In this document: positions 55,629 through 58,506 of the stretch, one piece after another
Layout of the letters: each line of letters opens with the position of its first letter
Position numbering within the stretch: position 1 is the first letter of the stretch
NCBI GenBank assembly: GCA_001931905.2
Contig: MSJI02000660.1
Coordinates: 6,700-65,205 of the forward strand
Direction of reading: 5' to 3'
DNA: 58,506 nucleotides
DNA from: Cladosporium sp. IMV 00045
Taxonomy: Eukaryota; Ascomycota; Dothideomycetes; Cladosporiales; Cladosporiaceae
Notes under the pieces: generated by a model
Told to the model about the DNA's origin: nothing
The model's input: the letters and a program-made list of their open reading frames with translations, nothing else
Databases searched by the model: none
Made by a program: the position numbers and the translations under genes

Positions 55629-56810
55629 TCACATCTTCCCAAGATCGGGCGGCAGCGCGCCACCACTATCCTCGGCACCGGCGACGTGCGATAAAGAAGA
55701 GGAAAGCAGGAGAAGCCCCGGATGGATGACTCCCTCGGCGAAGCCCAGCGCAGCCGGATCCATGCCGGCGTTGTCAGAATGATGTGAGAATGGCGACATA
55801 GCAGCGGAATTCGCAACGCCCGCCGCAGCCGCTGCCGCGAGCACCCCGTCCCCCAGCACGAGAAACCCGCCCCCTTGAAGCTGCCAGGCGTGCTCGACGG
55901 CGTCTTCTTCGCGAAGAAAGAAGAGCGTCTTACACGCGTTGCACGAGCACAGCCGGCTGTTGGGAGTCTGGTGGGCGGTGTGCATGTGCTCATAGATGGC
56001 GTGCGGTTGCGCGAATGTGGATCCGCAGGCGCTGCAGGAAAATCCACCATTCGTTGCGGCGGCGGCGGTGGTGGAGGCTTCGTCGCTTGAGACAGAATCG
56101 GACGCGTCCGTGCCAGGCTGGAAAGAGACATCGGGCTTCTCAGCATTGTCCTCATTCGACGAGCCCATTTGGGCATTCGCTTCCGCGAGCAAAGCAGCCG
56201 TCTGGCCGAACTCCTCACCTCCAACAACATCGTCTGTCATCTTTCCCGCACCCTCGCCAACCTCTACCCCGTAAGCTTCGCTGCCTGGTTTTCGACCACC
56301 TTCGCTCGTAGTAGCAGCAGCACCACCACCACCAGCCCGATTCTGCACCCTCGCCCTCTTCCTCCGATCAGCCTTCGTCACCCCATGAACCTGCTCCATA
56401 TGCCTATTCAGCCCGAACGGCCTGGTGAAGCTCCCATCCGCCCCTTGCGCTCTGCAAATGGGACAGACGCTGGGACGCTGGAACGTGTGCTTCTCGCGGA
56501 TGTGCTGGCGCACGTTGTGTGGGCAGGTGAAGTAGCGGCCGCAGTTGGGCCAGGGGCAGGGGTGGGATTTAGCGGGGCGGCGTTGGGAGGGTGATGGTTT
56601 AGTTTTGGTGTTTGGTTTTGCTGGTGGTGGTGGTGGAATTGATGAGGAAGGGGAAGAGGAAGATGTTGTTTTGTTGTGGAAGGGCGTGTTGAGGAGGGAG
56701 TTGGTGAGAGTCGCTGTTTGGGTGGTCGTTGTGTGGATGGCGGTGGTGAAGGTGGTGTTGGTTTGTTCTTGTCCTTGTCCGGTTCCGTTGGCCTGGTGTG
56801 AAGAACCCAT
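55629..56810 (-). CDS. C2H2 zinc-finger protein
   Basis: Intronless, 393 residues from the ATG at 56810; the frame is open farther upstream but only through a GTG. The N-terminus is Thr/Ser/Pro-rich (residues 10-80). Finger 1 is 'CPWPNCGRYFTCPHNVRQH' (Cys85, Cys90, His103, His108). Finger 2 starts 'CPICRAQGADGSFTRPFG' and ends near His142. A third finger appears later: 'CSACGSTFAQPHAIYEHMH'. A fourth Cys/His-like cluster, 'CSCNACKTLFF', follows. The spacing suits a DNA-binding protein in the nucleus, and the basic stretch 'KADRRKRARVQNR' after finger 2 is a likely nuclear signal. The Ala-rich C-terminus is low complexity. It is not recognised as a named factor. Confidence 0.78.
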   Translation of the reverse strand: MGSSHQANGTGQGQEQTNTTFTTAIHTTTTQTATLTNSLLNTPFHNKTTSSSSPSSSIPPPPPAKPNTKTKPSPSQRRPAKSHPCPWPNCGRYFTCPHNVRQHIREKHTFQRPSVCPICRAQGADGSFTRPFGLNRHMEQVHGVTKADRRKRARVQNRAGGGGAAATTSEGGRKPGSEAYGVEVGEGAGKMTDDVVGGEEFGQTAALLAEANAQMGSSNEDNAEKPDVSFQPGTDASDSVSSDEASTTAAAATNGGFSCSACGSTFAQPHAIYEHMHTAHQTPNSRLCSCNACKTLFFLREEDAVEHAWQLQGGGFLVLGDGVLAAAAAAGVANSAAMSPFSHHSDNAGMDPAALGFAEGVIHPGLLLLSSSLSHVAGAEDSGGALPPDLGKM

Positions 56811-58506
56811 TTTCCGACGGGTCGTGCTGCTGACCTTCGTTCTTCTTCGATAGGTAGGTTGTGCTTGGTGTGCCTGGAGGTACTCGATTCTTCTCACTTC
56901 TCCGCTAGGACGGTCGAATATCGAAAGTATCGATTGTGTCCGATGCAGTCACGATTAAGACCAAGACCAAGATCAAGTGCTGTTGTTGTTGCTGTTTATT
57001 CTCCGATGAAGGTACGCAGCAAGCAAGCAATGCAAAAGGTTGTCAAAAAAATATGTATGTACCAAAAGAAATAACAGGCGAGCCACAGCCATGTCACTGG
57101 CCGTGGCTGGCCTCTCTCCAGAGCCAACTCGACACTTGAAATCGTTTTCACTTAAAATACAGCGTTCACCAATCTATGAAGCGGGCGGACTTCAATGCAC
57201 TTGTTACTCGTGGAGGGTGTTTGGGAAGTGAATTTCTCCTTTGTTCGATTGTTCGATAAGTGAAGGACATGGGCTGGGACAAAGAAAAGGCGAGGGAAGT
57301 GAAGTGGAACATATCGGAGGACAAGGGCTTTGTTCAAAAGTGCGGTGGTCGAGTGGAGTTGGTGTTCGCTCTGCTGTGACCGGATTGAGTTTGAATTCAA
57401 TTCGAATAGGTGAATTGGGGTTGTTAAAGGTGACGATTCATTGGAGGTCACCTTCATGGAGCCTTACTGTTTACTTCTTTTCGTTTCCGCTCTTTCGAGG
57501 GTGACGATTGATGAATAATCCTGTATTGCAGTCAAAAAGCAAAACATAGTTCTAGCACCATCAATAAGGCCATGGAGAAATTCCGTACGATTGATTGTTC
57601 AAGCCGTATATTCGTTTTGGACGATACTATTGATCTAATGGAAAACGAACATGTCCACCGAATACAGGGCCTGATTTCTCTCCGGCAACTGGTGTATTTG
57701 AAGTCAATTGACCAACGACGAATGACCCAACGAACAATAGTATTCCCGGACGATTGAGAGTTGCTATATATCATGTAAAGATGCTCTGAGAAGTCGATTC
57801 GATCGATTCAAGTCCCTTCCCTGGTTTGAAAACAATATCCCTCCCTAGAACATACCAGTCTTCGGGAACCGGCGTACCAGTTATCGACTTGTCGTAGGCC
57901 ACGTGCGAAACTTTTCGCAGATCTACTGACGATCTGACAACCCGTGTGAAACTGTCCTTTGAAACCATATAGTCCCTCTCTCTCGCGCGAGCCGACAGGA
58001 ACGAGAAGTCGGTTTGTCACTTAAAGAGAGCACGAGTAACGACTATTGATCAACAAACTTGACTTCACCTGACATGCCTTCCCTCAAGATAGCTCAGCCC
58101 AGCCTCCTCTCAACACACGCAAGCTCACAAGCAAGCCAACAAGGCAAGTCAAGACCCCTCAGTCTTTCTTTGCACATTGCCCAAGAATAACAACAACACC
58201 AGGTGGAGGAACTGGCGGAACATTCAACATCGCCCTAATGACCAATACTCTAATACGTTTCTTCCAAAAGAGAATCGATCAGTGCTGGATGGGACACTTG
58301 ACGACCTTGTCTTTCCACTTCTCGAGAATGGAAGGCGCAACTCAGTTCCGCAAGGAAGGAACGCCATGCAAGTGAAAGCTGGCGGGATGACCCTCCTTAG
58401 CGGCGGGATTGCCGGGGCCAATCACAGCGCGGCATATGGACGTGTCGATGGCTGGGTGTGCCCAAAACGGTAACTACGTGTGAAAGATACATGTATAAGA
58501 AAAAAA
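56811..58506. other. Gene-poor stretch to the window end
   Basis: About 1.7 kb upstream of the zinc-finger gene. The ORFs are short, overlap on opposite strands and lack motifs. The sequence ends in a short A-run, which could be a contig end. Confidence 0.4.

Overview
This window is nuclear DNA of a filamentous ascomycete. The genes are spaced roughly every 2-3 kb on both strands. Introns are short (about 50-120 nt) with GTRNGT donors and CTRAY-like branch points, and GC-rich third codon positions produce long antisense shadow ORFs. Several families are typical of filamentous fungi, mainly Dothideomycetes: an F-box-like 'NLPPELR' protein, an HSV2-type PROPPIN, a 'RGTWSI' multi-pass membrane protein and a ubiquitin-like/zinc protein. 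Two diverged but intact copies of one locus lie either side of an assembly gap, which suggests a hybrid or duplicated genome. Hortaea werneckii is one black yeast that would fit, but this is inference only.

Layout, left part (1-23.7 kb): eIF2-beta (partial, -) and MIM2 (+) are divergent. A gene-poor 1.6 kb follows, holding a four-copy degenerate repeat. Then come a small Lys-rich ORF (+), an F-box-like protein (-) divergent from mitochondrial succinyl-CoA:3-ketoacid CoA-transferase (+), and an AhpD/CMD-like protein ending in a peroxisomal AKL signal (-). A CDC11-type septin (-) is divergent from the PROPPIN HSV2 (+). Next are an intron-containing tRNA-Leu(CAG), an 800-residue protein with two ubiquitin-like regions and Cys-rich modules (-), the glycine cleavage H protein (-) divergent from mitoribosomal protein bS6m/MRP17 (+), and the inner-ring nucleoporin NUP192 (-).

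Middle part (24-43.4 kb): TEL1/ATM kinase (+) is divergent from NUP192 and has one unexplained reading-frame change near 26.3 kb. It is followed by GCD2 (eIF2B-delta, +) and the 3' part of TOM22 (-), which runs into a 20-N gap (36231-36250). Right of the gap the series restarts: the last 260 codons of TEL1, a second complete GCD2, a membrane-protein gene absent from the first copy, and a complete TOM22. The simplest reading is that the scaffold joins two overlapping homeologous (or haplotypic) contigs end to end. The apparent tandem duplication would then be an assembly artefact, while the sequence and gene-content differences between the copies would be real.

Right part (43.4-58.5 kb): a small cupin (-), a GTPBP1-like translational GTPase (-), a nine-exon glyoxalase II with a probable mitochondrial leader (-), a bZIP factor (-) and a C2H2 zinc-finger protein (-) are separated by long gene-poor stretches (49.3-51.7, 52.8-55.6 and 56.8-58.5 kb).

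The genes do not form a single pathway. The set is mostly housekeeping: translation initiation (eIF2-beta, eIF2B-delta), mitochondrial biogenesis and metabolism (MIM2, TOM22, bS6m, H protein, SCOT, glyoxalase II), genome maintenance (TEL1), nuclear pore, septin and autophagy/lipid sensing. All exon boundaries were worked out by hand from splice signals and frame and are unsupported by transcripts. I found no transposon, CRISPR, secondary-metabolite cluster or clearly new multi-gene system.
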